This document shows positions 1 to 12,699 of a DNA stretch of 64,000 nt, one piece after another. Each line of letters starts with the position of its first letter. The first letter of the stretch is position 1. The notes beneath the pieces were generated by a model, which had not been told where the DNA came from, did no database searches, and worked only from the letters and a program-made list of their open reading frames with translations. Origin of the DNA: Branchiostoma belcheri. Taxonomy: Eukaryota; Chordata; Leptocardii; Amphioxiformes; Branchiostomatidae. The stretch covers positions 1,491,986 to 1,555,985 of the forward strand of contig NW_017803824.1 in NCBI RefSeq assembly GCF_001625305.1, read 5' to 3'. The translations under genes and the position numbers were made by a program.

Positions 1-1602
1 AGAGCTTACACGGCAGCGTTATTATGGTGCTCATGATTATGTGTATGGCTGTAATATTGCCTGTCAGACAAAACAACATTCATCATTGCTTTCCAAGTTG
101 AATACCTGTCAGCTCATAAGCAGAGGGGGTGGGGAGGGGGGATTTGGGAAAGGAAAATATTATGTTCTTGTGATAACTTGTTGATGACATATGATGTGCC
201 ATATTGTGAGGATTACAGAATGCCAGATCTCTGTAAATCTTAACCTTATACTTTCGCTTATTACTAATATTAGGCTTTTGGCAGCAAATTTGTACTGGTT
301 ATAATATTGTTAGGCAACATGCAGAATGTTAAGTACAGCACTGCGGTAGATCATCTCTGATGTTTCTACCTCTGGAAAAAGTCAAAAACACTTCAGTATC
401 TAGAATAACATACCTAAAGAAACTTAAAGCCATTCAAACTTGATTATATGGAAAACATCTGGGCCTACATTGACTTTGGCCTGCATCCCTAGCCTTCCCC
501 GAAAAGGAAAAGAAATACAGCTCATTTGGAGCGGGTGGCAGTGATCCAAGGCAGTGTTGGGCCCTCCTGGCACAAATTGCTACAAATCAAGACATTGCTG
601 TGAGCTGTGTTCATGATAACCTGGCAGCCAGACCTACAGCGGAGAGACACTTAACAGGCTATCCATGGAACCTATCATATAACTGGGGAAAAATATCATT
701 AAGTTACTATAATTATACAATATTATAATTATTCTATACAAAAATGTACCACAAGCTAGATTTGTGTGGCAGGTTTCTTTGGGTTAAATAATAAATGGAC
801 TGTTTTAGATTATTACATTACAAGTAGATGAAATCAAATGTGTGTGGCATAAAATTTACATACTGCCAACATACCACTTGTTATGGAACTTTTGACCACT
901 TAAACTGACCTACCCTACCTCCGCTCAATACGACCTAATATTAAGAGCATTTTAGAACTTATAATAATAAGTTGAGAGTTAACGTAGTACAGGAAAGTCT
1001 AAGCTGTGTGGTACTGAGAGGGAAATTTAGGCACCTGACAGAGGTGATTAACTGTAGGCTACAGCGCTTGACAAATCTGGGTCAGGGAGAGAAGTTAAAT
1101 TACAGCCAATTTCCAATGTCCAGAGGTGTAACACAAATCACTGCACCAAAAAGCCTCAACCCCAAAGGGCTGTATAGGCTGCTGCCATTGACATAACCTT
1201 GGGGGAGGAGGGTCCAAGAAATTGCCTGACTGACTCTTAACCTTCACACTGTTGAACCTGATAGAAATCAGTAAAATTGATGAACTAACCCACAGGTGCA
1301 ACTACAGGTAAGACACACCTACCTACACATAAACAATAAAATCATAGGGGGGTTTTCACTGTACCATCATCATGGTAAATCTACTTTTCCAAACAGCCCT
1401 AAAAAATGCTTCAATTTCTTAATGTTCAGAGGGAATTTTGGGACTTTTTGCCATATGGCATTTTTAGGGACAGTCTTCTTGGATACCTTAATTCAGGCTT
1501 GTCAGTTTGTCACTACTGCCATTCAATCACTTGCATGACTCAAATCACACCACAAATGAACTTTAAGAATGTCCTCCTCTCGTCAGTCTAAATTCAAGAT
1601 AG

Positions 1603-1700
1603 CCTGTGAAACCCAAGCTCCGGGGAGGCTCCCTACATAGCCAAGAGTGGGTGGCGGACTACTAGGGAGTCGGCGAAAAGCGGGTTCAGTCAGGCTAAAT
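1603..1700. repeat. Dispersed repeat fragment (also at 52503-52563)
   Basis: A segment beginning AGCCTGTGAAACCCAAGCTC and continuing through a GGAG/CTCC-rich stretch recurs in inverted orientation near 52503-52563. The two copies share the block around GGGAGGCTCCCTACAT with small differences. This is the pattern of an old interspersed repeat; the class is not determined. Confidence 0.6.
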
Positions 1701-2921
1701 TCAAGACTGCCAGGCTTTTTTTTTTGGACATATAGGGGATGACGTCACAAAATGAAGATCTGCCGATCTGCTGGTGATGAGACCAAGTTGGGATCTGGCC
1801 AAATGGGAACGGCAGTGAACCCAAATTGCATTCTGTTATCAGTGGACGGAGATTCACACACATTTATAGGTAGGAGGAGAGATGGCCACCTGTTTGGAAT
1901 TGGTAATACTCCCCTTCGAAGGTGAAGCTGTTAGTATAAAGACATAAAAGAATAGCATGAGCCAGCTATCAACTTGTCTTTGTCCTTCAACTTCACAAGT
2001 TTTCGGTTGGAGCCAATGGCTTGGGCACCAATCCAATGCCTATCCATTCAGTAACCAAAGCAATTGGCAAATTTCTGGCATATAAAACATAACAATGGTT
2101 TATTCTACTATACGTAATGCTAAATCCATATCTTAATTCAATACCACTGCAATGGCTCAAAGCAATCTGGAAGGTCTGTTACTATCTGTCTGTGAAGGAT
2201 TGGAAAGAACTTAGTGTCAAGTCCATAAAAATTGATTCAAGCTGTTTCAAACTAACTTTGATACAGTCTTGAGTTTCTCAAGTTTAAGTCTGTTTGGTTG
2301 GAAACGCTAGACAGGGGGTCAACTTTTCAAAGAGAGAACTCTTTCCAGATGTTTCATTTCAATGTTTTTAGAGCAGCTTGAACTCACAACTGTCATATAG
2401 ATCATCATGACTTTCTAGCTGGAGGCATTGACTATCATCTGTTATATTTGGTAACACCTGCTTTTAAGTACTTACATGTAAGTGTGCAGTATCAGACCTC
2501 CTTCAATATCTATCTATCACCTTCTTCAAAATGCCTAAACATTTCATCATTTCACCCACTTACCCCCTGGCTCTATACACTTAAGAGATATCAACAATAA
2601 CCCGATGAGAAAGATTTCAATATGCTACTGAGTGCATTAAAAGGTGGCCACGACACCTATATACAGCCCAAAGTGCTGCTATCCCATGTGGGACTACATA
2701 ATGGGGAGCTGTGTTACCCCTGGTTGCACCTCCAGGAGAAAATGCACAGTTGTTGACAGAACCATGAAACAATCGTTGCCTCCAGGTGATGTTGGGACAG
2801 TCACACCAGGATAGAAAACTTGCATGTGGGAACTTGTGATGACAGATGCTTCCAGCTTCACTAATGTTGTCAAACTGAGATGTGTTTACACATATAACTT
2901 AGCTGATTTTGCTTTTGGTGT

Positions 2922-2922
2922 A

Positions 2923-2963
<41 letters not shown>

Positions 2964-2988
2964 TTGTTTGTTTGTTTGTTTGTTTGTT
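2922..2988 (+). repeat. Compound microsatellite (CTGT)n(TTGT)n
   Basis: About eight CTGT units pass directly into about seven TTGT units. The frame encodes alternating Cys/Leu/Val/Ser and then Cys/Leu/Phe/Val, so the 70-codon open frame over it is a repeat artefact. Confidence 0.95.
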
Positions 2989-5900
2989 CACAACAATAAA
3001 TTAAACAATAAATTCACAAAACTATACATATTTTAAAGTATTTAAATTTCTTCTATCTTCTGATTAAACTTACATGTACAACTTTAAAGCCATTTTTCCC
3101 CTCAAGAACTTGTTTTATTAGATGGTCCATCTGAACCTTTGAAAAAAAACTTTGCAGCATGAGCTTAGGCAATAGACAAACGTGATGCCCAAACCTCTAA
3201 CTTGAATTTTACAGAGACTGCTAGCAGGACAGAAAGGGAAGATACTGATAAATGGTGCTGTTAAACACAGGGCAAATTTGCTGTTATCTGAGTGTAGGGC
3301 CATTGCCATCCATTCCAGACAAGAAAGTACCCTATTCCCCTTAGGCCTGGGAGGGCCATGGAGATAAATCAGCATTACTTCAAAGAGAATGTACCCGGCT
3401 AAGAGCCCCACAAAGAGCTGTGAGATCCTCTCTGTTATTTTTCAAGATATCCTGTACATGTGCTGACCAACTCTGAGTTACTGAGAAGGTCTTGAAGTTG
3501 ATGCCTTCAAATCAAACTGCAAGTCAGAGGTCTTAAAGGAACCCGCTTGTGCCTTTCTCATTACTTCTAAGCCTGCTTGTTTGTTTGATTCCTGCTAGGT
3601 TGAAAGTTTTGTGGTTTAAACTTCAAGCACAAGATGCATGCCTGCCTTTCAATGTGAAAGAAGACTGGTGATCTCTATAATCAACAACTTTTATGGATGT
3701 TCTGACTGACAGTCTGCCTGCAATGGTCTTGTTTCACAGAGTCGAACCAACACACAGACTTTCAAAAGGACCTTTAATTTTATGTTGGACAAAATGCCTT
3801 GTTTATTATCAAAGGTATTTTTGAGAGTTTGTACGAGGTTTGAAAGTACAATACAGAAAGCAATTCATTTTGTAGTGCAAGTCCTTGACAAACAACACAA
3901 GTTTCCTTTGGAATTAGAATTCCTGTCTACTCAGTATTATATAATAATTGCATCTTCTTATTATAACCTTTCCTAAGCACTCTAACTTACCTTTGCCTTT
4001 TGCTATATACATGTACATTGTCAAAGTTCAAGAAATTGATTTTGCTTGCAGATAAAGTCATACATGCAATCATGCAAAAATCAATGGCACAACGTCATGT
4101 AATTTTCATGCTGACGTTGGTGCGCCAGTTCTACTAAGCCTACCCCATGGGTACAACCCTCTGCTCTTTCCCTCTGAGTCATGTAAATGAAGTACGCAAT
4201 CAGTCAGACGGTCACCTATTGGCTACCTGTTGAACTTGACATATGGAATGACTTCCTGTTCAATGACGTTAAGCCCCCTGGGGTCTGTATATTCTACGAC
4301 AATGTAATAACTGCTGCAAGTCAAAGTAGATTTTGCAGTTTGAATGTCACCATGAGTTTCTTCAAAAGTTGAGATTCTTCCTAGTGATGTGCCCTGGGTG
4401 CTTGGAGGGTCACAGAGTGTACCTGAGGGACTTAGTTTGGCTTTTACATGATAAAATTTTTGGTCAAAACAAAGTTAGGAGAGAGGTGAAGGCTACATTT
4501 TTTTTCAGAAAAGCAATGTACTGGCTCTCTGAACAAAAAGAGGCCAATGAATGATTAAGGATACATGTCCATGTACATACTTCAATCTGCTTGTTTTTTT
4601 TCTTACAATTTCTTCATTCACTTCTTGATGATTACTACATACATGCAGATTTCCAACAAATTAGTGTACAATATATTTCATAAAGTTTAACATTATTCTG
4701 TAGAGATGTTAGACTTTTCAATTCTGTCACAATTGTTGTTTCTCACTCTCAGCAGACTTTCCTGTGCAATTTTCCGTTCAAATCTAGAAAGGCCTTGACC
4801 CTTCCTTAAATTGTTCTTTCCTCACACATACTTAAGAAATGCAGACCTACTTTTCTGAGTCTCACTCTGACCATATTCAGCATCTTAATGGGCCTCAGTA
4901 AACTGCAGATGCAGCCCCTTGTGATGAATCTGGGATCTTGGGTGTACTCCATTTCAGCCAGGGGAAGGGATGCACAACAATTATACTTTATTGCATCTCG
5001 GATTTGGTAGAGTAAAAGATAAGAAAGTCCATAAACCTTTATCATCTGGTAAATTGTGGGTCATTCTTTTGTGTTGCAGTGGAAGCAGCCCATCTATACA
5101 GTGTAATGGGGAGGTAACTATCACTGGCCAAAGACTGTTACCATCTACTTTACAATCCAGGGATCACACTATTGTACCATCAAGCCTGCTAGTAAAGAGG
5201 GCCTGCATTGGAGGGGTGGAGGGGGGATGGCCAAAAATGCTTTATGCTTAATTCAGTAGGACTGCCTACACAATACGTTAAATTTAGGAGCCCAAGTACA
5301 CAATGTGGCCATCTTGCTATGAGTTAAGGAGATAAAAAAAGATGTTCCTACAAATAACGGTAAATAAAAATAGTTTGCCTTCACTTAACACGGGAGGACA
5401 TTTTAGCCTGGTTATCAACACTGTTTAGCTACAAAGTCTATTTTTGCTGTTTCATCCTCTCCTATATTTTCAGAGAGGACGTAACAGCAAAAAATAGACA
5501 TCCATTTTCATTCAATCATTCATCCATCCATGCATTCATTCATTCTTTCATTCAGGTACAGAAAACACCATTTTCCAAATTTACTTGATCTACAGTGATA
5601 GAAAAGCACCTGTCATGGTACATGTATTCCTTTACAATGTAGACAGTTTCATCTGAGGAAAGATTAACAAATAATCCTTTGTCTGCACCTGCATGGTTGA
5701 TAACGCATAATCAAAATCATCACAAATGTACTATGTACACACCAAACGAAATGAATGGACTTATAATGCACACAAACATACTTCCCCCTCTGATCAGGGT
5801 CAGACTATGCTAGTCACATATCCAATCTGTCCGTAAATTACATACGGGAAGGCCAGTGATTCAAGAAGGCACGCTGAGATATTCAGGAAATGGTCTGGAT

Positions 5901-6054
5901 GTCCTCCAGATGTGTAGAGCTTGCCGGCTGTGTCCATGTGAATCAAACTCATTTTAGAGGTCATGTCACCTCCTTCTAACATTTCATACAGATGATTTCA
6001 TGTTATCTGGACTGAAGATGCCCTTTCAATATCGACAAACATGAGGATACTGAA

Positions 6055-6422
6055 GTCTCCACCCTCTCTGTATCCTTCTGTGATCTTAACCAAAAAAAAA
6101 CGGGGAAAGTATGACTGCTAGTTTCCCCTGAGTTTCGATGTTATTACAGTTTTGATATGTGTCAGGATTGTTCAGTTTAACCCCTATACAATAACATTAT
6201 GAACAGACAGCTAACAATGGTTATAAAATAAATGGAACTCAAAAGAATCCTAGAATCTCCACCCTCTCAGCATCCTTCTGTGATTTTAACAGAAAAAAAC
6301 AGGAGGCATGAGCTGGTTTCTCCTGGGTTTTGATGTTATTACAGTTTTGATATGTCTGTCAATATTGTTCAGTTTCAACCCTATACAATAACATTATGAA
6401 CAGACAGCTAACAAGGGTTATA
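6055..6422. repeat. Imperfect tandem duplication, ~170 bp copies 200 bp apart
   Basis: Copies at 6055-6225 and 6255-6422 share TCTCCACCCTCTC at the left, a central GATGTTATTACAGTTTTGAT block and a right end reading AACAGACAGCTAACAA. They differ by many substitutions and small indels, so the duplication is not recent. Confidence 0.8.
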
Positions 6423-8954
6423 CATAAAACTCAAAAACAAATGTTGAAGCTAATTGTTATGGTACTTTTTTTAAGGCCAAGTTACCATGATTATGATTTT
6501 TTTATTCAGGATTTCTCCAAAAAGTGCAAATCATTGTTTACTGCCTAGTGCAGACAAATAAAGTCTGATGGGACCAAGAGTACTAGTAGAGATGAGACCT
6601 ACCCATGGATAAGAGATTAGTGGTCTATTCTGTTGACCTGAGGACCTGGCATGTCTGTCAGCTGCTGTAGCAAGGTTGATATATGACTAAACTCTACCAA
6701 CTCTGAACTCTACTTCCTGTTACTGCACCTCTGTCCCTTGTCCCTCACTTTCTCTACATAACATTGTAGTGAGACATGCTTAGTAAGATGAAATATGTGT
6801 ATATATACTAGTATATATATCACATAAAAATAACAGTAGAAACTCATGTACAACCAAATGCCCTAGGACAATGTATATGAAATATTATCTATGAAAATTG
6901 CAGAAAATCATGTACAGCCAAAGACTTGGTACAGCCAAATTTACCAAAAATAATACCTCCATACATGGAGGTGACAACAGTATGTCACTTAGCCTGAGTG
7001 TCAGCCTTGTTAGCTTTCATCTGCAGAGCAGACCAAAGCTTTAAAGGCAGACTATACATTGTATGTCACTATGTAAAAGGTCAAGACTTACAAAGACACT
7101 GATACAATATCATGGTATTAATATCCTTCACATGAAAGGATCCTATCAACACAAACATTTGCCTGCCTGAAACCCCATTTGATGATACAGACAGACTAGA
7201 TATCAGCAGTATTCCGTCTTGCTATTTTCTTGGTGGGTATCGTGGGAGCCGTGCACACGATTGAACGGAGTTGTGCTATCTCCTCTGCCACAGGCGTGTT
7301 CGTATTCTTTAATGGCTCGTGTTGTGCTCACAGTTATGGCTCTCTCTTCCTGGCAAGTCCATAGATTTGCGGAGGAAGGGCAGCGTGAGGGCAGACGTGT
7401 TTTTGAACGTATCTTTTGGATTGACGTCAGACCATCCCCTCTCCTTGTAAGAACACTTCTGAGGGCTAACACGAATGGCCCTTCAATCTTCTTTTAATGC
7501 ACTTTTCATCCAGGAAGGCCTGGTTGCCTCTGCATTTGTATTCTGTCATGATCACATACTAGAGGTTTATTACCACTGCCAAATCGACTTGGCAAGCTGG
7601 TTATGTTTTCGCTGGCATGTAAGAGGATACATGTACAAGTGTCAAGTACATGTATGAAGGAATCCTAATGAATGCTGTATACCATTAGGCAGCATTACAC
7701 TCACAACTCTTTTGCTTACAGTAAGGGTTGGATGCATAAAATATAATATCATGCACTTTATAGTGCTAGAACAATCCATGATAATGCCATTAATTCTTCT
7801 CCTAACATTTAACAATTTGAAATCATTTTTGATGAACTATGAAGCAATATGGTTAGATACATGTATGTTACCCACAATGCCACAAAAAATCTTCAAGAGT
7901 CAACTTCAATTTGCCAACATTCTACCATTGGGAAGAGAGTACATGTACCACAAAAGGTCATGATACAATCGGAGCAAAACCTCATAAGCTTCCCTTTCTA
8001 TACATGTAGTTGGGCTAATAGAGCTTTGAATCCTCGGAGGAGCTGCCGCTACTCAAGAATATCAAACAGGAGGGCTCTAGTATTGGCATTCTCCCATTAT
8101 AGCCTGGGATGGTACACAATATCCTCTTGGATCAAGTGCCCATCATACAAGGATTATGTTTTAAATTTTGGAAATGCCATTGAATACATTTGGTTGAAAG
8201 TCTGTAAAATTACATTTCTGTTTGGGGGGGGGGGAAGCTAGCTATAGACTAAGCCATCAAACATGTATGTCACTACATAGCCAAATACATACAAAATACT
8301 TAGTAGATAGAACCTGGTTATCCATTCAGATTTTAGCAGTCTAACCTCAGTATGAGCCCCAGACTCAGTCAGAGAGAAAATCCATGGCTTCAAGTTTTTA
8401 CATTTCTGTTCGTTTGCTCTACGTTGAGGTTGAGTACTTTTAGTTCTGTCTGAACTAAGATCTGACTGTTAATTCTACAAAGTCTTGGAGTGGGAATTAT
8501 ACAGTCATGACTGTGATACTTCTAGGCATTACGATGTAAAGTGCAAGATTTCGGAATGATGCCATGAATATGTACTTTGGATCCATGCGTCAATGTGCAT
8601 TCAGTTTCCATCTGTATCCATGTACATGTACATGATAGGTATAGTAAACATCTGATCATCTTTTTAATGCAAAACTTAAAATCAAAGTACTTCTAGTAGA
8701 CTGTTGGATTATATTAAATTCCTATTTACTTGAATTAATTTTCACCTAATACAATGTCATGTACACCCAACAGTGTTTAATAATTTACATTTGAAAAGAT
8801 GATCTGACATCTGGCTATCTGTACAATTCAACTTTTGTTTTCATTTTGATATGACAGCCATAATCATATGTACAGTCGTTTCAAAGTTAGCTGTAATTGC
8901 TATTATTGAAAGTCTACTGATACTATACCCATTTGGAATAATGACAGTTTTCAT

Positions 8955-9258
8955 TTTAGGATTATGCTTTCAATCATAAACACATTTTCATCAGGATGTG
9001 CCCAAATTCAAAGATATTATCCTGTATAACTGAGGGATATTTCATAATCATAACACAATAAGGGCCGGAGCTTCCATGACTTTTCTGCGATATGTTTGCA
9101 AGTCTTTTTAGGATTATGCTTTCAATCATAAACACATTTTAATCCGGACGTGCCCAAATTCAAAGATATTATCCTGTATAACTGAGGGATATTTCATAAT
9201 CGTAACACAATAAGGGCCGGAGCTTCCATGACTTTTCTGCGAAATGTTGGCAAGTCTG
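8955..9258. repeat. Recent tandem duplication, period ~152 bp
   Basis: Two nearly identical copies, 8955-9106 and 9107-9258, both run from TTTTAGGATTATGC through ATAAGGGCCGGAGCTTCC to ACTTTTCTGCGA. Only a handful of bases differ, for example CAT versus CGT within the shared TTTCATAATC(A/G)TAACAC segment. No coding content is seen. Confidence 0.9.
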
Positions 9259-9597
9259 GCAAATTTCTGTCCATTATTAGATTAGTGAGGACGTTGATTG
9301 CTTGATTGGGATTGATTTCCACTGGCTGCTAGGAAACCTTGCCTGCGAGGAGACCACTCTGCCTAATCCAATTTTACGACTTTTCTGCTATTAGTGGTGC
9401 AGCAAATGTGCTTAATATTGCATTATGAACAGATCTCATATCTGGGGAAAATGCACAGATGGGTCTGTATGTGCTCTAGGGAGATATTTAGGTTAAGGTT
9501 AGACTTCCTTTCTTGCAAACTCAGCTTATTGTTTGCAAAGTTGATATGTTATCATGCTTATTGCACTGGACAAGCTCTGAGGTTGACTGTAGAGTTT

Positions 9598-9645
9598 GTA
9601 CAACTGTGTGGCCCAAGGACAGAGATGGGCACTGCCCTACATGTA
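9598..9645 (+). repeat. SINE tail fragment
   Basis: ACTGTGTGGCCCAAGG followed by AGAGATGGGCACTGCCCT matches the 3' part of the SINE-like copies at 51648-51960 and 58365-58445. Confidence 0.5.
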
Positions 9646-10302
9646 TATACCTAAAAGTTGTGTGAATGCTTTTATGAATGCATTTATGGTCTACATTGTA
9701 TTGCCTTGCCCTATTCAGCACAAGATCTATTACAATTTGATGTTCTGTATGACACATACATATGTGCATTTGTACATTGTCATGTACAATGTACACGTGC
9801 ATGTACAATGTCTTTTTTCTTTCATTATTCTTTATTAAGGTAAAAAGAACCCATTACATGTACATACAACACATTCTTAAAATAATACAAAACTCTAAGG
9901 ACATAACAATAATACAGATAGCCTCTTGATGTGTAGTAAATCGTAACTGTGTCAGAAGAATATTTTTTTGCTACAGTGAGTAAGTAAGTCAGCAAGTCAG
10001 GACTGTCTTACTGTTACATCTAAATGTTGCAAAAGCCGATCGCCCACATTTCTCCCAAGCGGCTAGAATATAGATGGCAGGCATCGCTCCTTGGCTCTCC
10101 CTCATTATGACAAGGGAGACATAGTGAGGGAGAAAAACAGGCCAGCTGGAAAATTGTCTGTTAAAGTGTGGAAAATTAGGCTGACCCCTGCAGCAAGCTT
10201 GGGAGAACAGGTGGACGTGGAGATTTTCGTGATGTCAGTCCCTAGATTTGTGGTAACCCTGGATGTCAGAAATTTGCAGCTACTTGTACAATGACATAAT
10301 GT

Positions 10303-10417
10303 GACAAAAAAAACAGTTACGCAAGCAACTGGATATGATTTTGGAAGTTGCTTGTTATGAGTAACTGTTTTTTTGGCATATCTTATTACCTAGATGTCTA
10401 ACCTTCACCGATATAAC
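10303..10417. mobile_element. Short foldback element of a dispersed family, flanked by 10-bp direct repeats
   Basis: A run of A then CAGTTACGCAAGCAACTGG is followed within 60 bases by its inverted counterpart ending GAGTAACTGTTTTTTT and by GGCATATCTTATTACCTAG. The 10-base word GACATAATGT occurs immediately left (10293-10302) and right (10418-10427), which reads as a target-site duplication. Related copies are at 29766-29860, 46317-46500 and 48271-48360. There is no transposase, so it is non-autonomous. Confidence 0.65.
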
Positions 10418-11487
10418 GACATAATGTACCATTAAAAAAGGTACAATTTACTTGTGGGTAACTTAAAAAGACAACAGGAAACATTTAACAGCATATTAAC
10501 TATTTACAAATGACGTGTATATTATGCACAGCTGAGCTTCAAAATAAACCAAACGAACATTTTTGCAAGCTTTTGCCTTCTCTTTATTTTTAAAAAATTA
10601 AAACTAAGTGGTCAACTCAAAAAAAGGGGAGGAGTATCTAAAATTGCCAATCACTTTTCTCCGCATAAATGCCATAAATTGATTAGCAGACACTGTATGA
10701 TAATCCTACCATCTGTAATGCCCACCCCCCGGTGTCAACCCAGTTGCCAGGTTAATGCTTTATTGGCTGGCTTGAGATAAATGGAAGAGATAACAAGATT
10801 GGGAAGTTACAGTGCAATAAATGAAGAAACATTTCTGATCAGATGGCATTCTGAGGGAGTTAGGGGGTCAGATATAATGAAAGATGTCTTTGATTGGGTG
10901 AACATTGACGTCAATGGGATCTGATGTAGGTACATGTACATGTATGTAATACTAGTACAAGCTTTGTGCCACTCCCTAAGACTGCAACAAGTATATGTCT
11001 TTAGATGTAGTAACTTACAAGATAACTTACCTGTACATATAGAACAAGTACAACACATGTAGACATTACTTATACCTCACTACATGTATAGATCATCCAC
11101 TAATAATGAAATGAAAAAAAAAAATTTTTAAATAGTCACAAGCTATTCTAAAAGAAATTCTCACTTGTTGCCTCATTTACGGAGGATTTAGTTTTTGGTG
11201 TGCCTATTTGTTTTATTGTGTTTCTATAGTTATTTCTACATGATAGGCATGTCAGGGATATTGACAGAAAGTTAGGTCAAAGGCCCAAGAAAGATCCCAG
11301 AACAGGTTATTTCATTGCCTATTTTCATATTCCTGCTGAATGCATGCCTGTTGCTCTATGAGAGCCAGTGGGAAAATGTATACTGCACTTTACTCTCCAA
11401 GCAGAGGTTGATGGGGGAAGATCATTATAATTACCTTGGAGAGTAACTGCACTTAAGAAATTCACAACAAACAAAACAATAAATTCA

Positions 11488-11780
11488 CCCCAAAAACATC
11501 TAAATACCTCACAGAGCTATGAGATCCCAGATTCCGTGTTTGGAAGTCCAAGACTGGCACTGTTGGATGTGTAATAAAATGTTGAAATGACCACAAGGAA
11601 TCATTCATTAGGCAATTGTTCTGAGAGCACGTTTCCCCACAAAAATATCTGAATACGGTACAGAGCTATGAGATCCCAGTGTTTGGAAGTCTGACACAGG
11701 CACTGTTGGATGTGTAATAAAATGCTGAAATGACCACAAGGAACCATTCATTAAGCAATTGTTCTGAGAGCACGTTTCCC
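11488..11780. repeat. Tandem duplication, period ~147 bp
   Basis: Copies at about 11488-11635 and 11636-11780 share CAGAGCTATGAGATCCCAG, GCACTGTTGGATGTGTAATA and CTGAGAGCACGTTTCCC. They differ by a short indel and scattered substitutions. No coding content is seen. Confidence 0.85.
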
Positions 11781-11970
11781 GTGTGCCAGGTGGGGGCCAT
11801 AACGCAATCAGTCAGTATCGATCGGAGGGTCCTTTTGACTGATGAGGCAGTATGGGGTGCTGTTACAGCTAAGCTATCACAACACTTCAAGTCCTAATGA
11901 GATTTTCATTTACACATCTGGGTGACATAAAAAACGATACAAACCCGTAACAGAGAAACATTAGTTAAGC

Positions 11971-12555
11971 TTATGGCTGATATTGAATATCATTAATGCC
12001 GCAATTCTAGCAAAGTGTAATAGAATATTTCCCCCGCCTTGAAGAAACAAATCAAACTGCACTTAATCTTTTCTAAAAACAATTAGGCCACACCAATTTA
12101 ATTTCTAGGTTAACGGATTCGCTGCTTCATTTTTTTCTGATTTGCAAATAAAAATAAAAATTCAGAATCAACTGCAAAATGCTCATATTTTGCCCTGAAC
12201 AGTTGAAAACAGTCCTTTTCATCCTAGTTGTTACAGTTATTCCATCTTTCAATGCAATGGTATCATTAAAAGTTCAAAATTCATTGGTGTGTTGACTTCA
12301 TGGCTCCTATCATGCCATTTTGGCCCATAATAGGATGCCTAGGCCTGTTTTTATTTTTATTTTTTATCGCCCGCCTGCTCCATTATTTTTCTAGAAAAAT
12401 CTGTTAACCAAGAAATTAAATTGGTGTGGCCTTATGGCTGATATTGAATTTCATTAATGCCACAATTCTAGCAGAGTGTTTAGAATATTTCCACCTCCTT
12501 GAAGTACACATGTGTAACAGATCAAACTGCACTTAATCTTTTCAAAAAACAATTA
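11971..12555. repeat. ~115-bp duplication whose copies flank a TIR element
   Basis: Copy 1 (11971-12085) and copy 2 (12432-12555) both start TTATGGCTGATATTGAAT and end in AACAATTA. The 346-bp element at 12086-12431 sits exactly at the junction between them. Confidence 0.8.
12086..12431. mobile_element. PIF/Harbinger-like MITE with TTA target duplication
   Basis: The element has ~34-bp terminal inverted repeats starting GGCCACACCAATTTAATTTC, with about two mismatches between the arms. The trinucleotide TTA flanks both ends (12083-12085 and 12432-12434). A 3-bp TTA/TWA duplication and a G-rich terminus are typical of PIF/Harbinger transposons; the class assignment is an inference. The interior has no transposase frame. 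Elements at 19392-19703 and 35415-35845 have related ends. Confidence 0.75.
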
Positions 12556-12699
12556 GTTTCAATTATCGAAAACAACATTGTTGCATGGTGTAAAGTAGCA
12601 TGTACAATATATTGATTATGTTATTATTAAGATTCAGAATGATGGTTTAGACTTAGAATATCCTCATTGAAAAATCAATTCAAGATGCCCTAAGTCTTT

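Noticed and set aside
7849-8241. 130-codon plus-strand frame
   Set aside because: AT-rich, no domain, no splice logic, ends in a G tract; likely chance.
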